Counted from the first letter of the stretch, positions 26,974 to 36,309 are shown. The stretch is 64,000 nt of DNA from Rhizosphaericola mali (GCF_004337365.2 NZ_CP044016.1:2046001-2110000), one strand, 5' to 3'. Program-made: numbers and translations. Notes: generated by a model from the sequence alone, not told the origin.

Positions 26974-27338
26974 AAATAAGGCTATGTGATAAATATTTTA
27001 GAATGTATGTATTAAGTTGGTCTTGTGTACATATACTCAGATTTTTAAAGTTCCCTATTCCAATTCTGAATAACTGGTTGACTGATTTTTTCTTTATTCC
27101 TTTTATATTTCACTTATCCTATTATTTACATAATCTATGTTCTAAATGTAATTTTTACATCTATCCCAAGAGAATAATTTTACTTATTGCATTGATATGC
27201 GGTATTTTATTTGAATTCATATTACCATGTTTTAATTCAAATTATACTGCGGATATATTTGACATAATTTTCTATTTTTTGGGAGCTCTATTTTATAATT
27301 TTATTCATCAGAATTACTATATAAATAAGTATTCTTAA
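26970..27338 (+). CDS. small multi-pass membrane protein
   Basis: The 122-residue protein has about three to four hydrophobic segments and short loops (FPIPILNNWLTDFFFIPFIF, then IILLIALICGILFEFILPCF, IFDIIFYFLGALFYNF). The pattern of an Asp before a helix and a later Asp-Ile-Phe-Asp helix resembles small Bacteroidota proteins often annotated as magnesium-citrate transporter-like, though this is weak. It is coupled to the 64-residue gene by a 4-bp overlap and is probably repressed by the neighbouring TetR protein. Confidence 0.6.
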   Translation: MKIRLCDKYFRMYVLSWSCVHILRFLKFPIPILNNWLTDFFFIPFIFHLSYYLHNLCSKCNFYIYPKRIILLIALICGILFEFILPCFNSNYTADIFDIIFYFLGALFYNFIHQNYYINKYS

Positions 27339-27589
27339 TTAACTTTTGACCATTCAGATAATATTGATTTTTAGATTGTTTAAGTTTCGTTTAAACACCG
27401 TTTTGTTTAAGAATGGAACGAAAGTTCGGTATTCTAGTTTTGAAACCATTAAAAAATTTAGTAAAATGTCATTGGTATATGATCTGTTTGAAGTATCTTT
27501 TTTTATTTTTCCTAAATGCACAATAGGTTAATAATAGTTTTTTAAGGCAGCTAATTACAACAAGGTGCAGAAATCTGTGGAGTAAAAAG

Positions 27590-27653
27590 TATTTAGTTTT
27601 TAAAGGACTAAATAGGCTTGGCTCTGTATACTATAAAAACAAAATGGTACTAT
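27590..27653. repeat. 64-bp direct repeat, copy 2 (right of the 4-kb cargo block)
   Basis: It matches 23572-23635 with three substitutions. The following hairpin (AAAATGGTAC ... GTACCATTTT, ending near 27666) keeps its pairing although the bases differ from copy 1. It faces the stop of the HU gene. If the block between the copies were removed, integrase B and HU would converge on one shared terminator. Confidence 0.75.
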
Positions 27654-27721
27654 AAGTACCATTTTGTTTGATTTTTTAAATCTACAAAAAATCCTACTAG
27701 CTTATTACTAAGATCAATGTA

Positions 27722-28021
27722 TTATTTCTTAGTTTTTTTCTTTGGCTTTACATTCAAAGCTTCACTGACGGCTTTGCCAGCTTTAAATTTAGCCACTTTA
27801 CTAGCTTTTATTTTGATAGTCTCACCAGTTTGAGGGTTGCGACCATCGCGTGCTGAACGCTCAGATACACTAAAAGTACCAAAGCCAATTAATGTAATAG
27901 AATCACCACCAGCCAATGTTTCGGTTACTGATTGGGTAAATGCATCTAATACTTTAGCCGCATCAGTTTTAGTTGTACCTGATTTAGAAGCCAAAAGATC
28001 AATTAATTCAGATTTGTTCAT
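27722..28021 (-). CDS. HU/IHF-family DNA-bending protein
   Basis: This 99-residue HU family protein is recognised by MNKSELIDLLASKSGTTKTD, the beta-arm region GFGTFSVSERSARDGRNPQT and a basic C-terminus (KPKKKTKK). HU proteins bend DNA, and tyrosine recombinase excision complexes commonly need them or IHF. Its presence inside the element, near the integrase, may supply that accessory function, but host-type nucleoid roles are equally possible. Confidence 0.9.
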   Translation of the reverse strand: MNKSELIDLLASKSGTTKTDAAKVLDAFTQSVTETLAGGDSITLIGFGTFSVSERSARDGRNPQTGETIKIKASKVAKFKAGKAVSEALNVKPKKKTKK

Positions 28022-28295
28022 GAGGATATGAGTTTTAAAATTTCTATTTAGAATTTGAATTTACACAAACAGTGCCAATATCCAAACACATCTGTCTCCC
28101 TTTCATAATTCATCCAAACACGAATCCTTCTAATGTAAAGGTTGAAAATCGGCATTTCTAAAACAAACCAAAATTTCGGGACCTGAATTAATGCCTAGAC
28201 AAAATTGGAATGTATCAAAGACAATGACAAGATTAGCAATGTTTTTTTTAATAACTAGTACATAATAGTCAAAAGAAGTACAGATAGAATGGAAG

Positions 28296-29252
28296 ATGCT
28301 CCATCATTCAAATCTATTAGTTAATATGCGTAAATTAGAGAATCAATCAATTATCCCAATCATGACACTTATCCCTAATTTTTCAGGCAGCTTGTTTTGG
28401 CGTACCATGAAGGCGTCCTTATTTGGCAGAACAGAAACCTCTAATCAACCTGGGAACTTCAAATCCTATTTCCAGTATCAAATAGGAAAGAATAGTACCG
28501 GATATGATTTGTTCTTTTCCAAGGAGCCTAATGCGCAGCAGTATTACAACGAAGCATTTGGTAAGATGGCAGGCTACTTACCCATTGAGATGTCTGATTT
28601 TCTTTCGTACCATTATCAGGCGTACACCAACAATGAAGAATTTTTACATTTCCTGACATTAGAATTAGCACACAGAATAAGAAATGCAGGTTCTCAAGCA
28701 TACAGAAAGAAACTCGAAATAGCTGTCGATTGGCTAAATACACAAAAAGATACACGTTTGGAGGTAAACAGAAATGCTATGAGAGTGTCTGTAAGAGCAG
28801 ATTTGGATACGGTTTTAGCTCAAAGCGAAAAAGAGGCTCTATCTGCAGAGAGGATGGAGGAAATTGTTGGAAATCTAGCTATCCGAATGGAAGATAGAAT
28901 GAATAGCGTCATAGATTCCGCAGAAAACGAAATACAACAAATAACCAGTGGACTTAGCACAGGAAATATCCAATTGTCCAATCGAGAACACGAAGGTCTT
29001 ATAATACGATTTTTTATCCTCTTACAACAAGTACAAGCTCCAAGTTCTAACAATAATGAATCTATAAAATATTTGTTTGCTAATTTTTCTAAAACAGATT
29101 TAGCAGCTTTTTTACGAATGCACTTTGAAGCCTTTCGAAGCTACAAGACGAGCACGCTCCAAAAGATGATTACCTCACAACAAGAGCGAATCAAACCTCA
29201 ACACGAAAAGGTGAAACAATTGGAAGAGGCTATGGTTAATTTTTTTTATTGA
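28296..29252 (+). CDS. hypothetical protein of the mobile element
   Basis: The 318-residue soluble protein belongs to no family I recognise. The N-terminal 120 residues contain aromatic-rich segments (SFQYQIGKNSTGYDLFF would be typical; the sequence reads FKSYFQYQIGKNSTGYDLFF). Residues 140-318 are mainly helical, with long amphipathic stretches that may form coiled coils (QQERIKPQHEKVKQLEEAM). ATG 28326 or a later Met may be the true start. It precedes the zeta toxin module on the same strand. Confidence 0.55.
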   Translation: MLHHSNLLVNMRKLENQSIIPIMTLIPNFSGSLFWRTMKASLFGRTETSNQPGNFKSYFQYQIGKNSTGYDLFFSKEPNAQQYYNEAFGKMAGYLPIEMSDFLSYHYQAYTNNEEFLHFLTLELAHRIRNAGSQAYRKKLEIAVDWLNTQKDTRLEVNRNAMRVSVRADLDTVLAQSEKEALSAERMEEIVGNLAIRMEDRMNSVIDSAENEIQQITSGLSTGNIQLSNREHEGLIIRFFILLQQVQAPSSNNNESIKYLFANFSKTDLAAFLRMHFEAFRSYKTSTLQKMITSQQERIKPQHEKVKQLEEAMVNFFY

Positions 29253-29413
29253 GTATTGGCAAGAAGTATACTATTATGGAAATATAAATCATTATAAAAT
29301 AGTTAGTTCAAGTTCGTTTTTACATAAGAGAAGTTAGCTAGCTATGGAAATCAGTAGATAAATGTTTAATTTTGAATAGGTAGAAACAAAATATAATCAT
29401 TAAATATTAATTT

Positions 29414-29635
29414 ATGGAAGAAACGTTAAAAGATTTAAAAGACGAAGAATTGGTTTCCTTTGGAACTATGGATAAGTCCCCTTCGAATATGTCTGAAAAG
29501 GAATATGAAGAATGGAAGATAAAAAGTAAAGACTTTGTGCGTGAATATCTCTTTTCTATTAATCAACCACTCGTCTATGAAAAGGACGGCGTGATGGTTG
29601 CAGAGTATAAAAATGGAAAAGTTGTAAATATATAG
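29414..29635 (+). CDS. probable antitoxin of the zeta-like toxin
   Basis: The 73-residue acidic protein (MEETLKDLKDEELVSFGTMD) ends 5 bp before the zeta-like kinase gene. Small size, acidity and tight linkage fit an antitoxin. It has no recognisable similarity to streptococcal epsilon by eye, so the role rests on context. The C-terminal segment EKDGVMVAEYKNGKVV looks beta-hairpin-like. Confidence 0.55.
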   Translation: MEETLKDLKDEELVSFGTMDKSPSNMSEKEYEEWKIKSKDFVREYLFSINQPLVYEKDGVMVAEYKNGKVVNI

Positions 29636-29640
29636 CTTAT

Positions 29641-30333
29641 ATGGCCAGAATTTACATTATCGCAGGTGCTCCTGGTGCGGGAAAAAGTACATCTGGTAGA
29701 CTCTTCATACCCAAGGGATTGGAAATTCTGGACTCTGATGATATGTCCCTAAAGTATAAAATAGCTGGCTATACAGATTTCAAAGAAATGGGGCAGCTTA
29801 AATTCAATCGGATATTTAACAATCGACTTTTCTCAAATGCGAATTTTGCCATAGAACTTAATCTAGGGTTTGAACACCATTACAATTATGTAAAAAGAAT
29901 TAAACAGGTCAATTCTGAAAATGAAATAATAGTTGTACTGTTCCATACTGATGATGTAAATCTTTGTCTGGATAGGGCAAAAATGAGAGCGGAAAATGGC
30001 AGACATTTCGTAGCTCCAGATGTTATACAAAGTATGTATGATAATATATTTCCTCTATTCAATAAATATAAAGATCGCTTTAGTGGTCTTATTGCTGTGA
30101 ATGTAGAAAAAACGGGTAATACATATATTAGCATGGAGTATGACTTCAAAAACAAAAAAGCATTGCCAACACTACCTCTTCCAGATTGGGTTAAAAGAGA
30201 ATTTAAAGAACTCATTCGGGATTTGAGTCCCCAAATAAAAAGATTACCACGCCGTAATCCACTACCTCCCCTGACGACCCCGATGAACCTAAAAAAAGTA
30301 GAGGTTTTAGACGCTAAGCTGTTCTTTTCATAA
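29641..30333 (+). CDS. zeta-toxin-like P-loop kinase
   Basis: The 230-residue P-loop protein has Walker A GAPGAGKST at residues 9-17, a Walker B-like ILDSDDM, and the zeta-type segment NGRHFVAPDVIQSMY near residue 120. Zeta toxins phosphorylate UDP-N-acetylglucosamine and block wall synthesis. Others of this family act on other small molecules. The likely antitoxin gene lies 5 bp upstream. In an integrative element such a pair would stabilise inheritance. The basic C-terminal tail (KRLPRRNPLPP) is unusual for zeta. Confidence 0.75.
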   Translation: MARIYIIAGAPGAGKSTSGRLFIPKGLEILDSDDMSLKYKIAGYTDFKEMGQLKFNRIFNNRLFSNANFAIELNLGFEHHYNYVKRIKQVNSENEIIVVLFHTDDVNLCLDRAKMRAENGRHFVAPDVIQSMYDNIFPLFNKYKDRFSGLIAVNVEKTGNTYISMEYDFKNKKALPTLPLPDWVKREFKELIRDLSPQIKRLPRRNPLPPLTTPMNLKKVEVLDAKLFFS

Positions 30334-30548
30334 GTTCTAACTGTAATACTAATAGCATATCAACTTCGATATTATTTGTCCTATAGACTAAATAAACAAC
30401 GCTCATAACTTGAGTTCCAAAATATGTTCTGTATTTGAATAATAACATTACTGTTTATCCCAATTTTTTCATTCCTATGAATTAGCTGTAATTTTCTTAT
30501 AGTAATATGCTGAACAATTTTTCTATTCTGTTTTTTGTTTCACTAAGC

Positions 30549-30647
30549 TAAGAAGGTTTGTATCAAGAATGCTGGCAGCTTTCGACGGCATATGCTCACT
30601 GTGTTCCGCTATTCCACGTTCTACCAGCCTTCTTGCAAACCTTCTTA
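30549..30647 (+). promoter_or_regulatory. large conserved hairpin ahead of radC (copy B)
   Basis: A 12-bp perfect outer stem (30549-30560 with 30636-30647) continues into a 15-bp inner stem with two mismatches (30564-30578 with 30621-30635). The loop of about 40 nt is nearly identical to that of copy A (5857-5952). The two copies differ in the stems yet both pair. CACTAAGCTAAG before it, and CTGTTACACAAAAACAG between it and the ATG at 30677, are also conserved. Confidence 0.75.
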
Positions 30648-30676
30648 TGACGCTGTTACACAAAAACAGTATAAAA

Positions 30677-31168
30677 ATGAAAAAGTACAGCACCATCCAA
30701 GAATTAGAAAATGAACAATCTCATTGGTCAGAACTACAAGAAGTGAAGTTGTCCTATCGTAATAAACTCAAAGCATCTCAAAGACCCAAAATCAATCAGT
30801 CTGAAGATGCTTTGACCCTGTTTAGATCCGTATGGAACGAAAATGAAATGGAACTTGTAGAATCCTTTAAAATGCTTTTAATGAATAATGCCAATAGAGT
30901 GCTTGGTGTATACCATAGTTCTACTGGAGGTTCTACAGGAACTATAGTTGATATTCGCATCTTACTTACGGTAGCTTTAAAATGTAATTCCTGTAAATTG
31001 ATTGTTGCGCATAACCATCCGAGTGGGAACCTTACTCCAAGCCAAGCCGATCTGAAAATGACAGAAAAATTAAAGGAGGCTGCAAAATTGATGGACATTA
31101 CTTTGTTAGATCATTTGATTCTTACCACTGATAGTTATCAATCTTTTGCCGATGAAGGACTCTTATAA
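30677..31168 (+). CDS. RadC-like JAB/MPN domain protein (copy B)
   Basis: This 163-residue short RadC carries the JAMM motif HNHPSGNLTPSQAD. It is close to copy A at 5339-5827, sharing for example NRVLGVYH and TLLDHLILTTDSYQSFA. ATG 30677 is chosen since upstream codons fall in the conserved hairpin. It is located in the element between the zeta module and the mob genes. Keeping its own hairpin in a different gene order from copy A shows that hairpin and radC travel as one unit. Confidence 0.85.
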   Translation: MKKYSTIQELENEQSHWSELQEVKLSYRNKLKASQRPKINQSEDALTLFRSVWNENEMELVESFKMLLMNNANRVLGVYHSSTGGSTGTIVDIRILLTVALKCNSCKLIVAHNHPSGNLTPSQADLKMTEKLKEAAKLMDITLLDHLILTTDSYQSFADEGLL

Positions 31169-31398
31169 GTCCTTCATTTGATTTTTATAACTGTTTTGAT
31201 GTTGCGTTTTTACTATTCAAAATAGAATTGCTATTCAAATGGAGTATTCGGATAAAATATAGTTATATACTTTTTTACAAATCTTAAACTTTACATTATT
31301 CTAAGTTATTGAAAGTCTAACTTCTATTATCTACGCCGCATCTATCCTTGTTTGAAAGTGTTGAACCTGCCATATTGCAGTCCTAAACACAGAACAAT

Positions 31399-31698
31399 AT
31401 GGAAAAATTATTCATCCCCACAGAAGAAGACTTTCGACGTTGGATTGCAGAAGCATTGGAAAGCTCCTTGCGAAAACTTCCACAAATATTAAAAACGCCC
31501 ATGAATGAACCAGAAAAACTACTCAATCGCAAAGAGGTGGCAGGTATTTTTCAAATCTCTTTGGTGACACTACACCAATGGATGCATCAGGGCTTGCCTT
31601 TTCACAAACAAGGCGGAAGAGTTTACTTTCTGCGCTCAGAAGTGATGCATTATTTGAAAGATAAAAATCCCAAACAATTGCAAAATCGCATTGCTTAA
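31399..31698 (+). CDS. helix-turn-helix (HTH_17/excisionase-like) protein
   Basis: The 99-residue protein has an excisionase-type winged helix-turn-helix at residues 45-90 (LLNRKEVAGIFQISLVTLHQ, then a wing GGRVYFLRSEVMHYLKD). The N-terminal 40 residues are helical. Such proteins in Bacteroidota elements act as excisionase or as regulator of mobilisation. The next gene's ATG lies 20 bp downstream. Module A has a counterpart at 8438-8653. Confidence 0.75.
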   Translation: MEKLFIPTEEDFRRWIAEALESSLRKLPQILKTPMNEPEKLLNRKEVAGIFQISLVTLHQWMHQGLPFHKQGGRVYFLRSEVMHYLKDKNPKQLQNRIA

Positions 31699-31717
31699 CT
31701 TTTCAAAACCAAATATT

Positions 31718-32062
31718 ATGGCAGATATTAAAAGAAGAATTCTGGGCTTTAGTACCGGAAAACAAATCAAACTTTATGGCAATAGTCTTTCCATCGGCAA
31801 CGACCTACAAATTGGAGAAGGTGGTGCTCCCAATCTGTTATCCTATCAGGAAACTATCATGAATAAAAATCTTTCCTCCAACAAAGAAGAAGAATTCAAA
31901 TCAGAGGTTAAGAAAAAAGCTTTGGTGATCAATAGTAATAACTTTTCCAAAGAAGAAATCTTTGAACTGGCAGATTATGCCATTAGTTTGTGGATGGAAC
32001 TCAAAGACAGTATCCGAAGATATGGGTTGGATAATCCCAAAATATTCAAGAAAGATAGTTGA
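31718..32062 (+). CDS. small hypothetical protein of the mob module
   Basis: The protein is 114 residues from ATG 31718. The N-terminal part is basic (MADIKRRILGFSTGKQIKLY). The C-terminal part is helical and acidic (KEEIFELADYAISLWMELKD). No family is recognised. It lies between the excisionase-like gene and the oriT candidate, so an accessory role in mobilisation is plausible but unproven. ATG 31718 follows an AACCAAATATT leader and avoids overlap with the upstream stop. Confidence 0.5.
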   Translation: MADIKRRILGFSTGKQIKLYGNSLSIGNDLQIGEGGAPNLLSYQETIMNKNLSSNKEEEFKSEVKKKALVINSNNFSKEEIFELADYAISLWMELKDSIRRYGLDNPKIFKKDS

Positions 32063-32384
32063 ATTACTTGAGTGTATTTAAGTTTCATTGGGCGGGTGAA
32101 AAGAAAAAGAAATTTCAAATTTATACTTTTCATTTTATTGAATCTTGTTGTAAGGTGATAGTTGCTCTTTTACAAACATCCTGATACTATCATCTTAAAC
32201 TTTTGCACTAATATGTTTTAAAGATTTTATAGGGGACAAAAAAGTAGAAAATCAATTCTCTTCAAATTCAACTAGCAAAATAAATGGCGGGCATACGCCT
32301 ATAAGTAAAATCGTTTCTGGCAATATCCATTGCATTTCTTCCTATCAAGAGAGATTGGTAAGCTATTGACATCGTTCGTTCGAT

Positions 32385-32422
32385 GAGCCAGATGTACTGT
32401 TGTATGACAACAGACCTGGCTC
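32385..32422. other. compound palindrome upstream of mob module B (oriT candidate)
   Basis: GAGCCAG (32385-32391) pairs with CTGGCTC (32416-32422). Nested inside, CTGTTGT (32397-32403) pairs with ACAACAG (32407-32413) around a 3-nt loop. It lies in a 444-bp gene-free stretch (32063-32506), 85 bp before the MobC-like gene. That is where a transfer origin is expected. The rest of the stretch shows only short repeats (TCGTTCGTTCGATG, TCGC ... GCGA). Confidence 0.5.
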
Positions 32423-32506
32423 ACTCGCTGCCATAGTTGCGAGAAGACTATAAAAAGGCTCGAAACTCGCCTGTTTTTCATTTTCAATAAATTTAATTAA
32501 TCACTT

Positions 32507-32929
32507 ATGGAAGCTCATAATCCAAACCGAATCCACCGGATAAATTTTCGATTGACAGAAGCAGAACACCAAAAGATATTAGCCTCCTGGCAAAAAAGCT
32601 CCGACCATAAACTCAGCGATTATGGAAGAAAACTATTGTTGGGCAAACCCGTGACCTTTTTTATACGGGATCGATCATTGGATCTTTTCACCGCAGAAAT
32701 GGCCAGACTCCGAAAAGAACTGAAAGCTCTTGGCAATAATTTCAACCAGATCGTCCGACGCATCAACGGGCTGAAAGAATTACCCAGATATGAATTTTGG
32801 TTACAGGATGCCAAGAGAAAACAGGAAATACTATTGGAAATTACCAAAGACATTCAGCAACAAATCAATAAAAATGCTTCGATATGGTATCAAAGATCAT
32901 CACAGGAAAAAGCATCCGAGGAGCCTTAA
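32507..32929 (+). CDS. MobC-like plasmid mobilisation protein (module B)
   Basis: The 140-residue protein opens with a ribbon-helix-helix-type start (RIHRINFRLTEAEHQKILAS). The MobC signature region follows (MARLRKELKALGNNFNQIVR). It binds oriT together with the relaxase. Its 3' end overlaps the relaxase start by 46 nt, the common arrangement for mobC/relaxase pairs. The palindrome at 32385-32422 directly precedes it. Confidence 0.85.
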   Translation: MEAHNPNRIHRINFRLTEAEHQKILASWQKSSDHKLSDYGRKLLLGKPVTFFIRDRSLDLFTAEMARLRKELKALGNNFNQIVRRINGLKELPRYEFWLQDAKRKQEILLEITKDIQQQINKNASIWYQRSSQEKASEEP

Positions 32930-34341
32930 ACTACAATGAAAAGAAAGTTAAGGAAGCAGAGGCTTTTCCTTTGGACTGTAATGGTTATTCAAAATCGATT
33001 TTTCAACTTTCCTTTTCCGAGAAATTGTTGACACTGGAAAGGCAGGTAGCACTCAATGAACGGATAAAAACCAATTGCCTGCATATCAGTCTGAACTTTG
33101 ATCCATCAGAAAAACTATCCCCACAAAAACTGGCAGAAGTAACTTCTTTTTATATGGAAGAATTGGGATTTGGAGAACAACCGTACCTCGTCTATCAACA
33201 TATAGATGTCGGTCATCCACATGTCCACATTATAACCACCAATGTTCAAGAAGATGGAACTGCGATTTCTTTACACAATATTGGGAGAATCAAAAGTGAA
33301 GTCGCCAGAAAGAAAACCGAACTAGAGTTTGGATTGGTCAAAGCAGAAGATCACAAAAACAAAAAGGAAGAACAGCGTATAAAACCTGTAGTTGCCCAAA
33401 AAGTAATCTATGGCAAAGGAGAAACAAAAGCGGCTATTGCAAATGTAGTAAAGTCAGTTATGAGAGATTACCGCTTTACTTCACTGGCAGGATTCAATGC
33501 CGTACTCAAAGGATATAATGTGCAAGCTTACCGGGGAGAACCGAGAACGACTATGTTTGAGAAAGGTGGATTAGCCTATAGTGTACTGGATAGAAATGGA
33601 AAGCGTATTGGTGTTCCTGTGAAAGCAAGTGATCTTTCCGCAAGACCAACATTAAAGAATTTGGAAAAAGTATTTCAGCAGAAAAAAGATTTTACCGGAC
33701 ATTACTACCGAAAAATAAGGGAGGCTATTGACAAAGCAATAAGTAGCAACCTACCGAATTTAAAGGCATTAGAATCTGAATTAAAAAAGGAACAAATAGA
33801 AATGGTCATTTATCAAAATAAACAAATGGTCTACGGTATTGCTTTTACAGACCATACCTCAAAAGTGGTGGTCAATGGAAGTGAACTGGGTAGAAACTAT
33901 TCCGCCAAGAGAATACAAGAACAATTAGGGATTAGAGGGTTGCTGGAAAGAAAACAAAACATGTTGGATCAAGAAAGATTATCTGCATATGCAAAGGGCA
34001 TTCTGACTCAAGGCAATGCTGCAAATGCGCTATCCTATATCTATAGTAATGGTTTAAAATTGGAGGCATCCAACGGAAAATATCAAAACCTTGATTATCG
34101 GCTTTCATTTCAGGATCAAAAAGGTAATTCTTCCATTGGTTTATATGGGAAAACAAGAACCTATCTTGAAGAGCGTAACATCACGCCCGAACTATGTGCG
34201 CATCTGAATAATCATGTACAAGATAATGGAATAAAACTAATACAAGATTACATTCATGGGTTATTTGCTCAACAATTTGAAACTTTATTCGGACATATCA
34301 TACAAGATAAAAAGAAATCTAAACGGCGGATTAATTGGTAA
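32884..34341 (+). CDS. relaxase/mobilisation nuclease (module B)
   Basis: This 485-residue relaxase has an N-terminal segment GKSIRGALNYNEKKV with a candidate nucleophilic Tyr17, and a histidine metal motif GHPHVHIITTN (His111, His113, His115). The long C-terminal part is mainly helical. This matches the relaxase/MobB group typical of Bacteroidota mobilisable elements. It nicks oriT and leads the strand to the recipient. No coupling protein or mating-pore genes follow, so transfer depends on a co-resident conjugative element. It differs clearly from the 358-residue relaxase of module A. Confidence 0.85.
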   Translation: MVSKIITGKSIRGALNYNEKKVKEAEAFPLDCNGYSKSIFQLSFSEKLLTLERQVALNERIKTNCLHISLNFDPSEKLSPQKLAEVTSFYMEELGFGEQPYLVYQHIDVGHPHVHIITTNVQEDGTAISLHNIGRIKSEVARKKTELEFGLVKAEDHKNKKEEQRIKPVVAQKVIYGKGETKAAIANVVKSVMRDYRFTSLAGFNAVLKGYNVQAYRGEPRTTMFEKGGLAYSVLDRNGKRIGVPVKASDLSARPTLKNLEKVFQQKKDFTGHYYRKIREAIDKAISSNLPNLKALESELKKEQIEMVIYQNKQMVYGIAFTDHTSKVVVNGSELGRNYSAKRIQEQLGIRGLLERKQNMLDQERLSAYAKGILTQGNAANALSYIYSNGLKLEASNGKYQNLDYRLSFQDQKGNSSIGLYGKTRTYLEERNITPELCAHLNNHVQDNGIKLIQDYIHGLFAQQFETLFGHIIQDKKKSKRRINW

Positions 34342-34671
34342 ATAAGCGATTTTCAGATTTGAGAAGTATATTATTATTTCTGTTCAAGACACTGTGTTTT
34401 TGTCTGTACAAAATTGTAATATGAGGAACTATAGGATCGCAAGGTGTTTACAAGTTGGGAAGTTAAAGATTGTTAAAAAGAAATAAGCAAGGAGATTTCC
34501 TGGATTAAGTATGAAATTAAAGGAAAATTTTCCAAATAATATCTAAAAATATATATGTTAATTTTATTGTAAAATATATTAATATTGACCCTTATTTGAC
34601 TAAAAAATTAGTACCTTGTAAGATTAAAACATTGATGAGTTTGTTATATGATTTTATTGTAAAAGACTTAT

Positions 34672-36309
34672 ATGAAAGACCTATTTAATAACTTAATTAG
34701 TCCGACTTCCAATATAGCGAATATCACTTACATTTTTTGCCACGAGTTAAAAGTTACAATTACAAAAACGACTCTTCAAAAAGAGTTGGAGGAACATCCA
34801 GATTATCCTAGCTTATTGTCCATAAGTGATGTTTTAAAAAGTTTAGGTGTAGAAAATTTTGCAATTAAAAAAGAAATTGAAAATTTTTCAGAATTTCCTG
34901 TTCCATTTATAACGCAACTTAAGATAGGTCACGAAAATCTTTTCTCAGTTGTTTTTAATACAAGCAACAATCAGATTTTTTTTTGGCATCCAATAGAAAA
35001 GAAAAAAATAAGTTTATCTTATGGTCAATTCAATGAATTGTTTAGTGGTTATATTTTGTTGGCTGAAGCTTCTGATATGGCAGGAGAGACGGATTATGCA
35101 AAACATCTAAAACATGAGAAGGTAAGCCAAATTAAAAAGATTATTTCGCTATTGTCGATGCCTCTTTTAACAATTATAGCATGCGTTATTTGTTTTGTAA
35201 GTTTTGAGATTTCTGCATTCCCTGCTGTGGTGTACACATTGCTTGCATTAGCAGGTACTTTTATAGGGACATTATTGCTTTGGTATGAAGTGGATAAGTA
35301 TAATCCCGCTCTACAACAAATTTGCTCTAGAGGAAAGAAAACGAATTGCAATGCAATCTTGAGTTCCACAGGTTCCTCTATTTTTGGCATTAGTTGGAGC
35401 ACTATTGGCTTTACTTATTTCGCTGGAATGTTAATAAGTTTGCTTGTGTCGGGAATATATAACCGGACTAATTTGGATATTCTTATATGGTTGAGTGTAT
35501 TAGCATTGCCTTATATTATATTCTCTATTTATTACCAAGCAAAAATTGCAAAACAATGGTGCACTTTGTGTTTAACTGTACAAGCGATTTTAGCTTTACA
35601 GTTTATGTGCGTATTTTTTGGGGGATATTACAAAACGTTTAATATTACTAATATTCATGTTTTAAATGTATTTATTGTACTACTCTCATTTACAATTACG
35701 TTTCTGATTGTAAGTATTTTATTGCCTGCTTTACGTTCTGCGAGGGAAAATAAACAAAACAAAAATGAATTACAAAGGTTAAAGCATAATCCGCAGATAT
35801 TTAATACCTTACTTATTAAGCAAAGGTCAATCAGCGAGCCTTCGGATGGCTTGGGTATTAGTTTGGGACATCCTAATGCAAAATATAAATTGATTAAAGT
35901 TTGTAACCCTTATTGTGGCCCGTGTGCTAAAGCTCACCCCGCTATCGAAGAATTATTAAAAAACAATCCAGATGTTCAAGTACAAATAATATTTACAGCC
36001 TCAGATGATGAAAAGGATATTAAAGCATATCCTGTAAAACATTTGCTCGCAATAGCTGGAATGAATAATAAACAACAGACAAAACAAGCGCTTGATGATT
36101 GGTATTTGGCAGATAAAAAGAATTATGGCTTATTTGCTGCTAAATATCCAATGAACGGTGAATTAAACCAACAAGGAGAAAAAGTAAAAGCAATGAGGCA
36201 ATGGTGCAACAAGACAGAGATTGCTTTTACACCTACTTTTTTTTTAAATGGTTATCTGTTACCAGAACAGTATTCAGTAACAGATTTAAAATATTTACTT
36301 TCTGTTTAA
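34672..36309 (+). CDS. C39-like/VKOR/thioredoxin fusion: disulfide-forming maturation protein of the bacteriocin
   Basis: The 545-residue membrane protein has three modules. Residues 1-135 resemble a peptidase C39 domain without the usual CG..C nucleophile motif, probably a leader-binding rather than cutting domain. Residues 155-355 form a vitamin K epoxide reductase membrane domain with Cys218/Cys226 and the CTLC motif at 297-300. Residues 395-545 are a thioredoxin/DsbA-like domain with CGPC at 415-418 and the cis-Pro segment FTPTFF. Such fusions drive oxidative folding of exported peptides. The precursor gene 490 bp downstream has six cysteines, which gives the enzyme an obvious substrate. 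Confidence 0.8.
   Translation: MKDLFNNLISPTSNIANITYIFCHELKVTITKTTLQKELEEHPDYPSLLSISDVLKSLGVENFAIKKEIENFSEFPVPFITQLKIGHENLFSVVFNTSNNQIFFWHPIEKKKISLSYGQFNELFSGYILLAEASDMAGETDYAKHLKHEKVSQIKKIISLLSMPLLTIIACVICFVSFEISAFPAVVYTLLALAGTFIGTLLLWYEVDKYNPALQQICSRGKKTNCNAILSSTGSSIFGISWSTIGFTYFAGMLISLLVSGIYNRTNLDILIWLSVLALPYIIFSIYYQAKIAKQWCTLCLTVQAILALQFMCVFFGGYYKTFNITNIHVLNVFIVLLSFTITFLIVSILLPALRSARENKQNKNELQRLKHNPQIFNTLLIKQRSISEPSDGLGISLGHPNAKYKLIKVCNPYCGPCAKAHPAIEELLKNNPDVQVQIIFTASDDEKDIKAYPVKHLLAIAGMNNKQQTKQALDDWYLADKKNYGLFAAKYPMNGELNQQGEKVKAMRQWCNKTEIAFTPTFFLNGYLLPEQYSVTDLKYLLSV

Noticed and set aside
32299-32487. 62-residue minus-strand reading frame before mobC
   Set aside because: It lies in the palindrome-rich oriT candidate region and lacks protein-like features.
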